64,000 bases of DNA from DAOMNO01 sp035443885 (GCA_035443885.1 DAOMNO010000003.1:124001-188000); one strand, 5' to 3'; shown: positions 41,352 to 49,540, counted from the stretch's first letter. Notes: generated from the letters alone by a model not told the origin. Translations and numbers: made by a program.

Positions 41352-43646
41352 TCACTCCGGGCGCGGCTCGCGGCGGGCTGCACGGCGGGGAGACGTCTGC
41401 CGATCGAACTCGGCCTTCACCACGGCGAGTTTCACCGGCTCATGCCACCACTCCGGCGCGTAAAGCATCATCAGCGTTTCCATCATCATGTAATGCTCCG
41501 CACAGCCGGGGTCGTCTTGGGCAAGCCGCCGTTCTTCCAGCGCGATGATCCGCTCCGCGGCGCGCAGTTCGGCCGCCTGATCCTGGCTCAACTCGCGCGC
41601 CCGCGGCCTCAGGCTTCGCACCTGAGCGCAGGCGATCATCGCATCCACACGATGCAGCCAGCGGTCTTCCGGGAGCAATCGCTCCCCCCACGCCTGTCTG
41701 ACGCTGCGCAGAATGATCTGCGCGCGATCAAGCTCGTTGTCGCTGATAAGCCAGAAGCCGAGCAGCGTTCGCCACATCAGTGATTCAAGATCGTTTTGTG
41801 TGCCTGCCGCCTCGGCGTGTTCAACCAGCACTTCAACGGCTTCGAGCCGCTTTCTTGCGGTTTCACCGATTGCGATCGGCGTGCCAAGCACTTCCGGGCC
41901 AAGGAGGTACTCCAAGGCCCATATCGTCGGAAACACCTGTGTCGAGCGATTCTGGCGCAATACTTCTGCACGCGGAACGAGGGCAAGGACCTGCTGTCGC
42001 ACAATCTGACCTCGCTGCGCGGCTTCTTCCGCACGGATGCTTGCGATCTCCTTCTCTGCTGCTTCACGCTCGGCCTTGCGCGCGTAATGCGTGGTTGCAC
42101 CTGCGCCAATGATGAGCGAAATCACAAACAGCACAGTGATTGCCGCCACCGCAGGCTTGCGAACGGTCCACAACCGCGCGACACGAAGGAATGATGGCCG
42201 CGTCCAATACAACGGCTCGCATCGAAGCCATGCTTCCAGATCATCTGCCAGCGCGCCTGCAGAGCTGTAGCGGTCCTGCGGTTTCGGAGCCATTGCACGG
42301 CGGCAGATGCTCTCAAGATCGCGATCAATGGCTGATCGCAACGGTCGAAGCAATGGCGATTCACGGCGGCCGGTCTCAGGATGATGCGCCGCTGCGATCT
42401 CTTCAGCAGTTGAACCATTGGGCAACTGTCCTGTCAGCAGCAGAAACAGAATGCCGCCGATCGCATATACATCGGACGGAATCGTCAGAGCGCCATCGTC
42501 CATTCGATACTGCTCGGGCGAAATGAACGCGAGATTCCCGATGGGATGCGTCTGAAGCAACGGCGCACCAGCAGTTCCACCCTCAACTCCGCCGGCGTGA
42601 CGGCCGCTATCGCCAAGCCGAATGGCGATACCGAAGTCCGCCACTTTCGGCTCGCCGCCCGCGGTCAGCATGATGTTGCCAGGCTTGAGATCGCAGTGAA
42701 TCAACCCTGCTGCATGTGCGGCCTGCACACCGCGAGCAATCTTCGCCACCAGCTTAGCTGCCTCACGGGGGGTCAACGTCGCAGATCGCAATACCGCTCG
42801 TGCCTGCGCCGTCTCGCCTTCGGTCCGATCTTCCAACAGCTTCTGCAATAGCTTGCCGAGATCGCCGCCTTCAACAAGTTCATAGACGATGAAGTCTTCG
42901 TCATCTGCCGAGACGCCGCGATCCAGCACGCGCACAACGTTCGGGTGATCGACCCGCCGCGCCTTCGTCGCTTCTTCTGCGAGGCGCTCACGCGCAGACT
43001 TTGAGCCACCGGGTCTGCCGCCGAATCCAGAATTGGATAAAACTTTCAGAGCCACACGAGCGGGATGTCCCGCCTCGGAAAGTTGACGATCCACCGCAAG
43101 AAAGACCTGCCCAAACGCGCCTTGGCCGAGAAACTTCTCCAAGCAGTATCGCGGCACTTGCTCGATGTCGCCGGATTTGTTCGTGAGCGAAATAAGCGGG
43201 CCGAAGTCCTGCGGCAGTTGCCGCTGCGGTCCGTCGAGACGCTGCTGCAAGCCATTGGTTGACCACAGTGCGTTATTGAGTTCGCCCGCTTCGCGAATTG
43301 CGCTCTCAAGATTGGGATATTGACGAATCAGCGCTTGGATCGACGCGGCATCAGCCGGGCCGGAACGCGACAGCGATCGTAGGGTTACATCAAGTGCTGC
43401 ATCCAGCGGCCCGTGCCGAGAAAGCAGATCAGGCACCGCTTCAAGATATCGCTCAAGCGTAACAGCCCGAGCACGTTGCAGGCGCAGCCGACCGTCGGCT
43501 TCGATGATCTCCGCCAGCGCATCATCATCCAGCGTGCCAAGCGTGCGCAGGAAGTCACTCAGATCGATGTCTTCATGCCGACGTTGAGTGCCGGCAATCT
43601 CAACATACAGGGCAGAAAGACGCGCCACCGGAGAGACGCGATCCAT
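41352..43646 (-). CDS. Membrane Ser/Thr protein kinase
   Basis: 764 residues. An N-terminal region of about 165 residues precedes the kinase domain: L-G-Q-G-A-F-G-Q-V-F (about 172), V-A-L-K-V-L, I-H-C-D-L-K-P-G-N-I (about 318) and V-A-D-F-G-I-A-I. The catalytic loop has Cys instead of the Arg of H-R-D, so activation-loop control should differ. A membrane helix (V-A-A-I-T-V-L-F-V-I-S-L-I-I-G-A-G) lies near 505, followed by about 240 helical residues like a TPR-type sensor part. The gene starts 2 bp after the ECF sigma gene ends, so the two form an operon, a common planctomycete pairing in which the kinase may act on the sigma factor. Confidence 0.92.
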   Translation of the reverse strand: MDRVSPVARLSALYVEIAGTQRRHEDIDLSDFLRTLGTLDDDALAEIIEADGRLRLQRARAVTLERYLEAVPDLLSRHGPLDAALDVTLRSLSRSGPADAASIQALIRQYPNLESAIREAGELNNALWSTNGLQQRLDGPQRQLPQDFGPLISLTNKSGDIEQVPRYCLEKFLGQGAFGQVFLAVDRQLSEAGHPARVALKVLSNSGFGGRPGGSKSARERLAEEATKARRVDHPNVVRVLDRGVSADDEDFIVYELVEGGDLGKLLQKLLEDRTEGETAQARAVLRSATLTPREAAKLVAKIARGVQAAHAAGLIHCDLKPGNIMLTAGGEPKVADFGIAIRLGDSGRHAGGVEGGTAGAPLLQTHPIGNLAFISPEQYRMDDGALTIPSDVYAIGGILFLLLTGQLPNGSTAEEIAAAHHPETGRRESPLLRPLRSAIDRDLESICRRAMAPKPQDRYSSAGALADDLEAWLRCEPLYWTRPSFLRVARLWTVRKPAVAAITVLFVISLIIGAGATTHYARKAEREAAEKEIASIRAEEAAQRGQIVRQQVLALVPRAEVLRQNRSTQVFPTIWALEYLLGPEVLGTPIAIGETARKRLEAVEVLVEHAEAAGTQNDLESLMWRTLLGFWLISDNELDRAQIILRSVRQAWGERLLPEDRWLHRVDAMIACAQVRSLRPRARELSQDQAAELRAAERIIALEERRLAQDDPGCAEHYMMMETLMMLYAPEWWHEPVKLAVVKAEFDRQTSPRRAARREPRPE

Positions 43647-43648
43647 GA

Positions 43649-44371
43649 TTACGACTCCGCCTCGAAGAACGATCGCAGGCGCTGTTTAATCATCTGCCAT
43701 CGCTTGCGAACGGCGACAGTCGAAAGGCCCACATCACCCGCAATGGCGTCATGCCCCTGACCACCGAGCCAAAGGGAAAGGATGCGTCGATCCTTCTGGT
43801 CAGGCAATGACCGCAGCGCGAGATCGACTTCCGATTCCACCGCGCCTTGGCCGGGTGTACCCGGCACCACGCGCTGTTCGGCTCGCTTGAGTCGGTCCAG
43901 CAGGCAGCTCGCGAAGTGACTGTCGCTGCCTTCCACATTCTGCAAACGCTCGAACAGCCGAGCCTTGTCCACCAGCGCATGGTTCGCCATTCGGAAGATG
44001 AGTGCCCAGAGCTGCGCTTCGTCATCCACATCGAGCCTGCCATCGCGAACATAGAGATCGAGCCGCCTGCCGACGGTTGAAAGGATGTCCTGCGAATCGA
44101 ACAGCCTTCGCATGGCGAAGTTGAGCTTGCCTCGCACTCGACGGCGGAGCTTGCTTCCGTAGCGAGTGATGAACTCAGCTGCTGCATCGCGATCGCCGTC
44201 GCTCATGCGGCGGAGCAGGGCTTGGACACCGGCATCGCTTTGAAACATGCGGAAGTTGGCCGCTGTATCGTCGCCGGGGCGCGATGCAGCATGCGGTTGT
44301 GGGACCACGACGACCGGGGCACTCACCGAATCGTGAGCTGGATTCCTGTCGGATGCTGCGATCGCTGCCAT
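43649..44371 (-). CDS. ECF-type RNA polymerase sigma factor
   Basis: 240 residues. Region 2 is seen in R-M-S-D-G-D-R-D-A-A-A-E-F-I-T-R-Y-G and F-D-S-Q-D-I-L-S-T-V (about 80-125). Region 4 is the helix-turn-helix L-P-D-Q-K-D-R-R-I-L-S-L-W-L-G-G-Q-G-H-D-A-I-A-G-D-V-G-L-S-T-V-A-V-R-K-R-W. About 40 extra residues (Pro/Ala/Val-rich) precede region 2. AGGAG 8 bp before ATG 44371 supports that start over 44419. It is co-transcribed with the kinase 2 bp downstream. Three tandem 9-bp repeats lie 38-64 bp upstream and may regulate it. Confidence 0.9.
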   Translation of the reverse strand: MAAIAASDRNPAHDSVSAPVVVVPQPHAASRPGDDTAANFRMFQSDAGVQALLRRMSDGDRDAAAEFITRYGSKLRRRVRGKLNFAMRRLFDSQDILSTVGRRLDLYVRDGRLDVDDEAQLWALIFRMANHALVDKARLFERLQNVEGSDSHFASCLLDRLKRAEQRVVPGTPGQGAVESEVDLALRSLPDQKDRRILSLWLGGQGHDAIAGDVGLSTVAVRKRWQMIKQRLRSFFEAES

Positions 44372-44408
44372 TGAGCACGCTCCTGACTGCCCCGAACGCC
44401 CGGAAACC

Positions 44409-44435
44409 AACCCGAACAACCCGCATAACCCGCAC
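44409..44435. repeat. Three contiguous 9-bp direct repeats upstream of the ECF sigma gene
   Basis: The units AACCCGAAC, AACCCGCAT and AACCCGCAC follow each other without gaps. They lie upstream of the sigma-gene ATG at 44371 and between it and the divergent small-protein gene. Phased repeats in a shared control region suggest a protein-binding array. Chance repetition in GC-rich DNA is possible. Confidence 0.5.
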
Positions 44436-44503
44436 AGGTTGCCCGCGAAAAAAAAGTTTCCACCTCACTCACATCGGTTACTCGGCGCTCGCTTCACCTT
44501 TGG

Positions 44504-44545
44504 GAGGCCATGCCGAGCCACGTAACTCGGCACTTCAAGGGCCTC
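44504..44545 (+). promoter_or_regulatory. Leader hairpin of the small exported protein gene
   Basis: TGCCGAG (44511-44517) pairs with CTCGGCA (44526-44532), and GAGGCC (44504-44509) pairs with GGCCTC (44540-44545), giving a two-tier hairpin. It ends about 17 bp before the Shine-Dalgarno (AGGAGTGGAGG) of the gene at 44580. Confidence 0.5.
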
Positions 44546-44579
44546 GGCGAACACCACAAACAGGAGTGGAGGTGTATCC

Positions 44580-44924
44580 ATGCGTACGTTCCATGCTAGC
44601 AGATTTGTCCCCGAAACCAGCAGAAAAAACCGCTTTTCGCTGGTTGCCACGGCCTTCGGTCGGCTTCGTGCCGCGATGGTTTTGGCTGCCCTGACAGGCA
44701 TTTTGGCGGCGTCAGCCATTCTCAGCGGTGATTCCAAAGGTCTGAAGGTTGCTGCCACGATCGACCAGATTGCATCCTGGTCGGGTGAAATCGGTCAATC
44801 ACCCGTCGTTAAAGCCGACTGGATCGATGACCTCATCGACCTGCTCAATGACATTCTCGACACGATCGACGAGCCTAAGGAGAATCCCGAACCCACCCCG
44901 ACGGAAGGCTCCGGCGGGAACTGA
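44580..44924 (+). CDS. Small exported or membrane-anchored acidic protein (114 aa)
   Basis: 114 residues. A basic N-terminal region of about 30 residues, then one hydrophobic segment (A-M-V-L-A-A-L-T-G-I-L-A-A-S-A-I-L) that could be a signal or anchor. The mature part is acidic and ends in a Pro/Thr/Glu tail (E-N-P-E-P-T-P-T-E-G-S-G-G-N). The motif W-I-D-D-L-I-D-L-L-N-D-I-L-D-T-I-D is a strongly amphipathic helix. It is divergent from the ECF sigma/kinase operon and has a leader hairpin and a trailing inverted repeat. It might be the sensed or controlled partner of that pair, but no family is recognised. Confidence 0.65.
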   Translation: MRTFHASRFVPETSRKNRFSLVATAFGRLRAAMVLAALTGILAASAILSGDSKGLKVAATIDQIASWSGEIGQSPVVKADWIDDLIDLLNDILDTIDEPKENPEPTPTEGSGGN

Positions 44925-44934
44925 TCCATGCGAT

Positions 44935-44984
44935 GGGCGGCTTCAGCAGCTATGGAAGCAATTTCACTCTGCTCGAAGCCGCCC
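44935..44984. repeat. Imperfect 15-bp inverted repeat after the small exported protein gene
   Basis: GGGCGGCTTC-AGCAG (44935-44949) pairs with CTGCT-GAAGCCGCCC (44969-44984, one bulged C). No run of T follows at once, so it is either a processing or stabilising hairpin or a weak terminator. Confidence 0.55.
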
Positions 44985-45122
44985 TCAGCGCGGGGTCAGC
45001 TTCTTTGTGCCTGAACTGGCACGAAAACCGTGAGCCCTTCCGGCAACCATGCCCCGTGCTGTAACAACGGCCCACCCCTCAAGCGGACCTCCGCCCATAG
45101 GGGCGGCGTCGTTCATGTGAAT

Positions 45123-45176
45123 GAGACCCGGGTTGCATGCTTGCCACGTCCGCGAGCGGCACCCGGGTTCTCTTTT
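45123..45176 (+). terminator. Rho-independent terminator
   Basis: GAGACCCGGGT (45123-45133) pairs with ACCCGGGTTCTC (45161-45172, one bulged T), then TTTT at 45173-45176. It ends transcription from the 44580 gene before the tRNA-Arg gene. Confidence 0.65.
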
Positions 45177-45288
45177 AAATCTACCTCACAATTCTGAAGA
45201 GACAAGGACAATCCGGCCGGATTGCTGTTTTCAGGCTTGCTTCGCGTCAGCACCTGACCCTCGTGCGGCCACAGCACTTCCCCATTGC

Positions 45289-45294
45289 TATACT
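45289..45294 (+). promoter_or_regulatory. -10 box (TATACT) of tRNA-Arg(TCG)
   Basis: TATACT ends 20 bp before the mature tRNA 5' end, placing the transcription start about 13 bp upstream of it. No clear -35 box is seen. Confidence 0.55.
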
Positions 45295-45314
45295 GCCCAA
45301 CCTGTTCGAAACCA

Positions 45315-45388
45315 GCGCGTGTAGCTCAATTGGATAGAGCATCGGCCTTCGAAGCCGAGGGTTGCAGGTTCGAGTCCTGCCACGCGCG
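45315..45388 (+). tRNA. tRNA-Arg (anticodon TCG)
   Basis: Acceptor stem GCGCGTG (45315-45321) pairs with CACGCGC (45381-45387); D arm GCTC...GAGC, anticodon stem TCGGC/GCCGA with loop CTTCGAA, T arm GCAGG-TTCGAGT-CCTGC. The anticodon is TCG (reads CGA). The 3' CCA is not encoded. Confidence 0.96.
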
Positions 45389-45447
45389 TTGTGCTTGTTT
45401 GGGGATCGATGTTCAGCATCCCGGAACAGCGCTGCGGAGGAAATGAC

Positions 45448-46602
45448 ATGCTTGCACGGCCCGGAACGCACGCACTGGTCTGGTGCAGCGTGATTTCACT
45501 GTGCACATCAAGTCTCCATGCACAGCGAGCGGCCCAGCCAACGCCCCCCGCTTCAGGAAAACAGGCCTGCACCGTCCAGACTCGCACGTTCACCGCCGAC
45601 ATCGTGCATGCGGGTACGTTGCAAGTCGTTGTCGATGTGCCATTCTGCGCCCCCGTCAGCATGGAAGGCGTCTCACTCGTCGTGCTCGAAACGCTGATTG
45701 CAGAGATCACCAGCACGTCTGCTGCTTCCCAGAGTGTCAACTTCGCAGTCGAACTGATGGACAGCGGCTCGCCGGTCGCGTCCCTCGCCCCCGCGAGCGG
45801 CAACCAGTCCGGCAACCTGACTTCACACCGCAATTTCATTCTGCGAACGTCGGGTGAACTCAACTCCACCGCGGTTGTCAACGGCATTCGACTCACCTCG
45901 ACCGTTTCTGCGACAAGCCTCTCCGTGCGATATCGCGGCGCGTATCAAAGCAACACAATCCGAGCGCATTTTGCACGAGGCCCGATCGGCGATGGCGATT
46001 GCCATGCCATTCGCGCGGTCGCGAACACATCGCCTGTCGTCGTTACCGGCACGGGAACGTCCGCGTGGGTCGAACAATCCTTCGATGTGCCCGTGCCGCT
46101 CGCGAACCTTCACTTCGTGCTGCCAAACCGCCCCGGATTCAGCATCACAGGTTCGATCGGCGACAGTTTCGATATTGAAGCGCAACTGCTGCTCGACAAC
46201 AAAGAGACGCTTCAGATGGACAACTGGTCGGTACCCGGCGCAGCCGCCGCGCCACCGGCGCAGAACATCTGGGCACGCGAAGTTCGCCGAACGATTGCCT
46301 ATCCGCAATGCCTGGAACTCGAAGATCGTGTCATCACGGGCTGGCGATGGCGGGTTCACAAAACCGGCTCTGGGACGCTCACCATGACACCCGGCGATCC
46401 GATCTTCATTCGCTTTCTGAGAAAACCATGCGAGAAGCCGGGCGACTTCACCGGCGACGGCATCGTCGATGTGCTCGATCTTCTCTACCTGCTCGGTTCA
46501 TGGGGCGCGTGCGCGGACCCGGAACACTGCCCTGCCGATCTCAACGGCGACTGCACCGTCGATGTCATCGACTTGCTGGTGGTGCTGGCCAACTGGGGGT
46601 AA
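45448..46602 (+). CDS. Secreted protein with C-terminal dockerin-like repeats
   Basis: 384 residues from ATG 45448, which is preceded by GGAGGAA, a clear Shine-Dalgarno. A signal peptide (H-A-L-V-W-C-S-V-I-S-L-C-T-S-S-L-H-A) is followed by two beta-rich stretches of about 130 residues, both with strands ending in S-V or V-V and Thr/Ser-rich loops, suggestive of two immunoglobulin-like or jelly-roll domains. The last 60 residues are two dockerin-like repeats (P-G-D-F-T-G-D-G-I-V-D-V-L-D-L-L; P-A-D-L-N-G-D-C-T-V-D-V-I-D-L-L) each closed by a W-G. It is the second large dockerin protein in the window; role unknown. Confidence 0.85.
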   Translation: MLARPGTHALVWCSVISLCTSSLHAQRAAQPTPPASGKQACTVQTRTFTADIVHAGTLQVVVDVPFCAPVSMEGVSLVVLETLIAEITSTSAASQSVNFAVELMDSGSPVASLAPASGNQSGNLTSHRNFILRTSGELNSTAVVNGIRLTSTVSATSLSVRYRGAYQSNTIRAHFARGPIGDGDCHAIRAVANTSPVVVTGTGTSAWVEQSFDVPVPLANLHFVLPNRPGFSITGSIGDSFDIEAQLLLDNKETLQMDNWSVPGAAAAPPAQNIWAREVRRTIAYPQCLELEDRVITGWRWRVHKTGSGTLTMTPGDPIFIRFLRKPCEKPGDFTGDGIVDVLDLLYLLGSWGACADPEHCPADLNGDCTVDVIDLLVVLANWG

Positions 46603-46755
46603 CGCCGGATTCGGAAGTTTCGCGCAAGCGTCCGTAGTTTGCGATGCGTGTCAGCGTGTGTTCTCTAAAAATCCGCCAACCGATCAAGGCCAACTGATCC
46701 ATGACCACCCCCGCTCCATAGCCGCCTTTCCTTGCTCTTGGTACGCTTCGCGACC

Positions 46756-47580
46756 ATGAATCACCGCACTCTTACAGTCGCGCTCATCAGCGATGTGTTC
46801 TACGGCAGCGATGCGCAACAGCGGCTGCTGGCCCGCCTGACCGAAGCCAAAAACGCTGGGGCCGAGCTGGCTGTTCTTCCTGAACTGCCGCTGAATCCAT
46901 GGTCGCCTGCCACAAAGAACGCACGCGATGACGACGCTGAAGCGCCGAATGGCCCGCGCCACATCATGCAGCGCGACGCAGCGAAATCCATTGGCATCGG
47001 TTTGATCGGCGGCGCGATCGTGCGCGATCCGAACTCAGGCGTTCGCCGCAACACCTCGCTCATCTTCGATCGCACCGGCAGCCTGCTCGCCACCTATTGC
47101 AAACTGCACATCCCTGAAGAGCCGGGCTTCTGGGAAACGAGCCACTACGACGCAGGCATGGAACCACCTACACCGATCAAAGGCTTTGCCATGCCCATCG
47201 GCGTGCAGATCTGTTCCGACATCAATCGACCGGAAGGCAGTCACCTGCTCGCTGCGCACGGTGCAGAAGTTATTCTCGCGCCACGTGCGACAGAACTGGC
47301 CACCTATGAACGCTGGCGCACGGTGTTTCGCGCCAACGCACTCACGAGCTGTGCGTTTGTCCTCTCGGTCAATCGCCCCGCGCCTGAGCAGGATGTGCTC
47401 ATCGGCGGCGCGTCCATCGCTGTTGCACCGGACGGCAAAGTCCTGCTTGAAACAACCGATCCCGTCGGCGTGGTTACACTCGATTCCACGCAGATCACGA
47501 AAGGTAAGATCGACTATCCCGGCTATCTTCCGGTGCGGGCTGACCTCTATGCCAAAGGCTGGGCCGCCGTCGGGCATTGA
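46756..47580 (+). CDS. Carbon-nitrogen hydrolase (nitrilase superfamily)
   Basis: 274 residues from ATG 46756. The Glu-Lys-Cys triad is visible: Glu in A-V-L-P-E-L-P-L, Lys in Y-C-K-L-H-I-P-E-E, and Cys in V-Q-I-C-S-D-I-N-R-P-E. The surrounding G-L-I-G-G-A-I and E-V-I-L-A-P-R-A fit N-carbamoylputrescine amidase or omega-amidase-type members. It should hydrolyse an amide or carbamoyl bond in the cytoplasm; polyamine synthesis is one possible context but no partner genes are present. A TACGCT box ends 8 bp before the ATG. Confidence 0.93.
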   Translation: MNHRTLTVALISDVFYGSDAQQRLLARLTEAKNAGAELAVLPELPLNPWSPATKNARDDDAEAPNGPRHIMQRDAAKSIGIGLIGGAIVRDPNSGVRRNTSLIFDRTGSLLATYCKLHIPEEPGFWETSHYDAGMEPPTPIKGFAMPIGVQICSDINRPEGSHLLAAHGAEVILAPRATELATYERWRTVFRANALTSCAFVLSVNRPAPEQDVLIGGASIAVAPDGKVLLETTDPVGVVTLDSTQITKGKIDYPGYLPVRADLYAKGWAAVGH

Positions 47581-47655
47581 GCCGAACAGAATGAATCGCG
47601 CATGTGAACGCATGCGCACCGGACTGACCTTTGTCTCCACATAGGAGCGTTCCCC

Positions 47656-48939
47656 ATGACTCAGTTTGAACATCTGGAACAGATCGAACAGCGTCTTGTA
47701 TCCGTTGAGCGTGAACTGCTCAGCACGAAGCAATCGCTCAGGCGATCCCGCCTTGCGCTTGGCGCAACATGCCTGCTTGTGTTGTCAGGCTTCGCCATCG
47801 CAGCGACATCACGACCAGTCGCAGACCTCATCCAGACACATCGGCTGGAAGTGTTCGATCAGGCAGGACGGCTCGTGTTCGCAGCAGGTTCCGGCGCAAA
47901 TGGCGGGCAGATCGACCTGTGGACCAGCGCAGGACACAATGTGATTCGCGCCACCGCCAACGACCACGGCGGCGACATCACGCTCTGGAACATGGACGGC
48001 GCAGCGGTGCTCGGCGCATACGCCACGGGCGAAGGCGCGGAGTTCGGCTTGTGGAACGCGCAGGGTGATCGCGCTTTACGCGCCGGTGCGCACGCACCCG
48101 GCGGTGAGTTCTGGATCGCTGGCGGCGGGCAATCGCTCTTTCATGTCGGGCGCAATGCGCACGGCGGCACGCTCGCGCTGCACGACAACGCCAACCGATC
48201 AATCTTCCGCGTTGAAGCCGAGCCGAATGGCGGCGCGCTCACCATGAACAACGCCAGCGGTGAGATGTTCAGCGTGAAGCCCGTTGCTGCGGACAACGGC
48301 GTCGGCGGCTTACTCCGTCTGAATCATGCCAGTGGGCACGCGGCTTTCGCTGCGAACGCTGCAACAGGTACGAACGATGCGCTCACGCTGGCGGATAGCA
48401 ATGGACAGTCGCGGTTCATCTTCGCGCTCACTGCTGACGGCGCTCGAATGGGATGCTTGAACGAAAACGGCACGCCTGTGTTCACAGCAGGCGCAACCGC
48501 TGACGGCGGCGCTCTTCGTTTGGCGAATCACGATGGCCGATCCGTCTTCTTTGCATCGCCCCGGCCGGATGGCGGCGGGCGAGTTGAACTCGGCAGCGAC
48601 AGCGGCGCACCCGTCATCACCTTCGATGCAGCACCGGAACTCGGCGGGCAGATGTCCATTCTCAATCCGCGCGGCACAAGGTTATTTGCAGTCGGAGCGC
48701 GGCGGCACGGCGGCATTCTCAACCTGATGAACAGCAACGGGTCGCCAGTCGTCGTTGCGGGGTACAGTGATGATGCGTCGGGTGAGGAGTCGGTCGCGGG
48801 TCGAGGCGGCGGCATCAACATTCGCAACGCCCGCGGTGTGCAGGTGATGTACGCAGGTCCGGGAACTGGTGATGACGGCGTGGTACAGGTCTGGGATGCG
48901 GATGGACGCCGCACCAGGCGTGTGCTCCCCAACGAATAA
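47656..48939 (+). CDS. Membrane-anchored protein of about fifteen 22-residue beta repeats
   Basis: 427 residues. Residues 1-30 form a charged coiled coil (L-E-Q-I-E-Q-R-L-V-S-V-E-R-E-L-L), then one membrane helix (about 33-51). From about residue 60 to the end the protein is a run of roughly fifteen repeats of about 22 residues with the pattern N/D-x-x-G-x-x-hydrophobic-x-x-A-x-x-x-x-G-G-x-L-x-L, for example N-A-Q-G-D-R-A-L-R-A-G-A-H-A-P-G-G-E-F-W. This predicts a beta-solenoid or beta-helix rod exposed outside the cytoplasm. AGGAG is 8 bp before the ATG. It follows the C-N hydrolase by 75 bp. Function unknown; surface adhesion or scaffold is a guess. Confidence 0.8.
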   Translation: MTQFEHLEQIEQRLVSVERELLSTKQSLRRSRLALGATCLLVLSGFAIAATSRPVADLIQTHRLEVFDQAGRLVFAAGSGANGGQIDLWTSAGHNVIRATANDHGGDITLWNMDGAAVLGAYATGEGAEFGLWNAQGDRALRAGAHAPGGEFWIAGGGQSLFHVGRNAHGGTLALHDNANRSIFRVEAEPNGGALTMNNASGEMFSVKPVAADNGVGGLLRLNHASGHAAFAANAATGTNDALTLADSNGQSRFIFALTADGARMGCLNENGTPVFTAGATADGGALRLANHDGRSVFFASPRPDGGGRVELGSDSGAPVITFDAAPELGGQMSILNPRGTRLFAVGARRHGGILNLMNSNGSPVVVAGYSDDASGEESVAGRGGGINIRNARGVQVMYAGPGTGDDGVVQVWDADGRRTRRVLPNE

Positions 48940-49108
48940 ACCCTTCTCCAACTTCACCAGATGGCGCAAAACCGGCTTGCCCTGTGGATAACCTGACAAC
49001 TTCTCTGGCATCGCCTTGATGCGGGGTTAGACTTTCAGCAGTACGAACGTGCTGCACGAAACGCATCGTGCGCCCGTTCGGAATAAACTGAAAGACAGGT
49101 TTTTCCGC

Positions 49109-49540
49109 ATGGCTGCTGCATCGCATCCACATCTTCGCCTCGTCGGCGGCGCCGACCCGCTGCAACTCGCTGCGGACACGGTGGCAAGCGAAAATCGCGC
49201 AGCACGTGCGAATGCAGGGCTGGACCCCGCCGATCCTCGCTGGGTGCTGGCAACCCGCGCCTACTCGCAGCTTCAGGGCAGCACGATGACCCCCGAGCGC
49301 AGGCAGCGCGTAATGCGCACGGCGGATCAACTCGGCGTGCGCCCGTTTGAGGCGAATCTCATCATCGCCATCGTGCAGGATCACGCCCGTAGCGGTCGCA
49401 TACTCGCAGATGCAGCGCCGACACTGCAGCTGCTCGCAGAGCCTGAAACGAAGCAGCGTTCCGCATGGGATCGCTGGGTCGCTGCGCTGGTGCTGGCCAC
49501 GCTTGCAAATCTACTGCTCATCTGGTGGCTGGTGAGCTGA
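49109..49540 (+). CDS. Tail-anchored hypothetical protein (143 aa)
   Basis: 143 residues from ATG 49109. The N-terminal two thirds is a soluble helical domain (L-A-A-D-T-V-A-S-E-N-R-A-A-R; T-P-E-R-R-Q-R-V-M-R-T-A-D-Q-L-G-V-R-P-F-E-A-N-L-I-I-A-I-V-Q). The last 25 residues are one membrane helix (W-V-A-A-L-V-L-A-T-L-A-N-L-L-L-I-W-W) ending at the stop codon, so it is C-terminally anchored with the bulk in the cytoplasm. It converges with rnc, 20 bp between stops. I do not recognise the family. Confidence 0.7.
   Translation: MAAASHPHLRLVGGADPLQLAADTVASENRAARANAGLDPADPRWVLATRAYSQLQGSTMTPERRQRVMRTADQLGVRPFEANLIIAIVQDHARSGRILADAAPTLQLLAEPETKQRSAWDRWVAALVLATLANLLLIWWLVS

Larger units (their letters stand above)
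44925..45314. other. Intergenic region, 390 bp, with two hairpins and a tRNA promoter
   Basis: No credible ORF. It holds an inverted repeat (44935-44984), a rho-independent terminator (45123-45176) and the -10 box of the tRNA-Arg(TCG) gene. The part between 44985 and 45122 shows nothing I can assign. Confidence 0.6.

Noticed and set aside
48983..48991. Perfect DnaA box (TGTGGATAA) taken as an origin
   Set aside because: A single box with no cluster and no dnaA nearby; about half a hit is expected by chance in this window.
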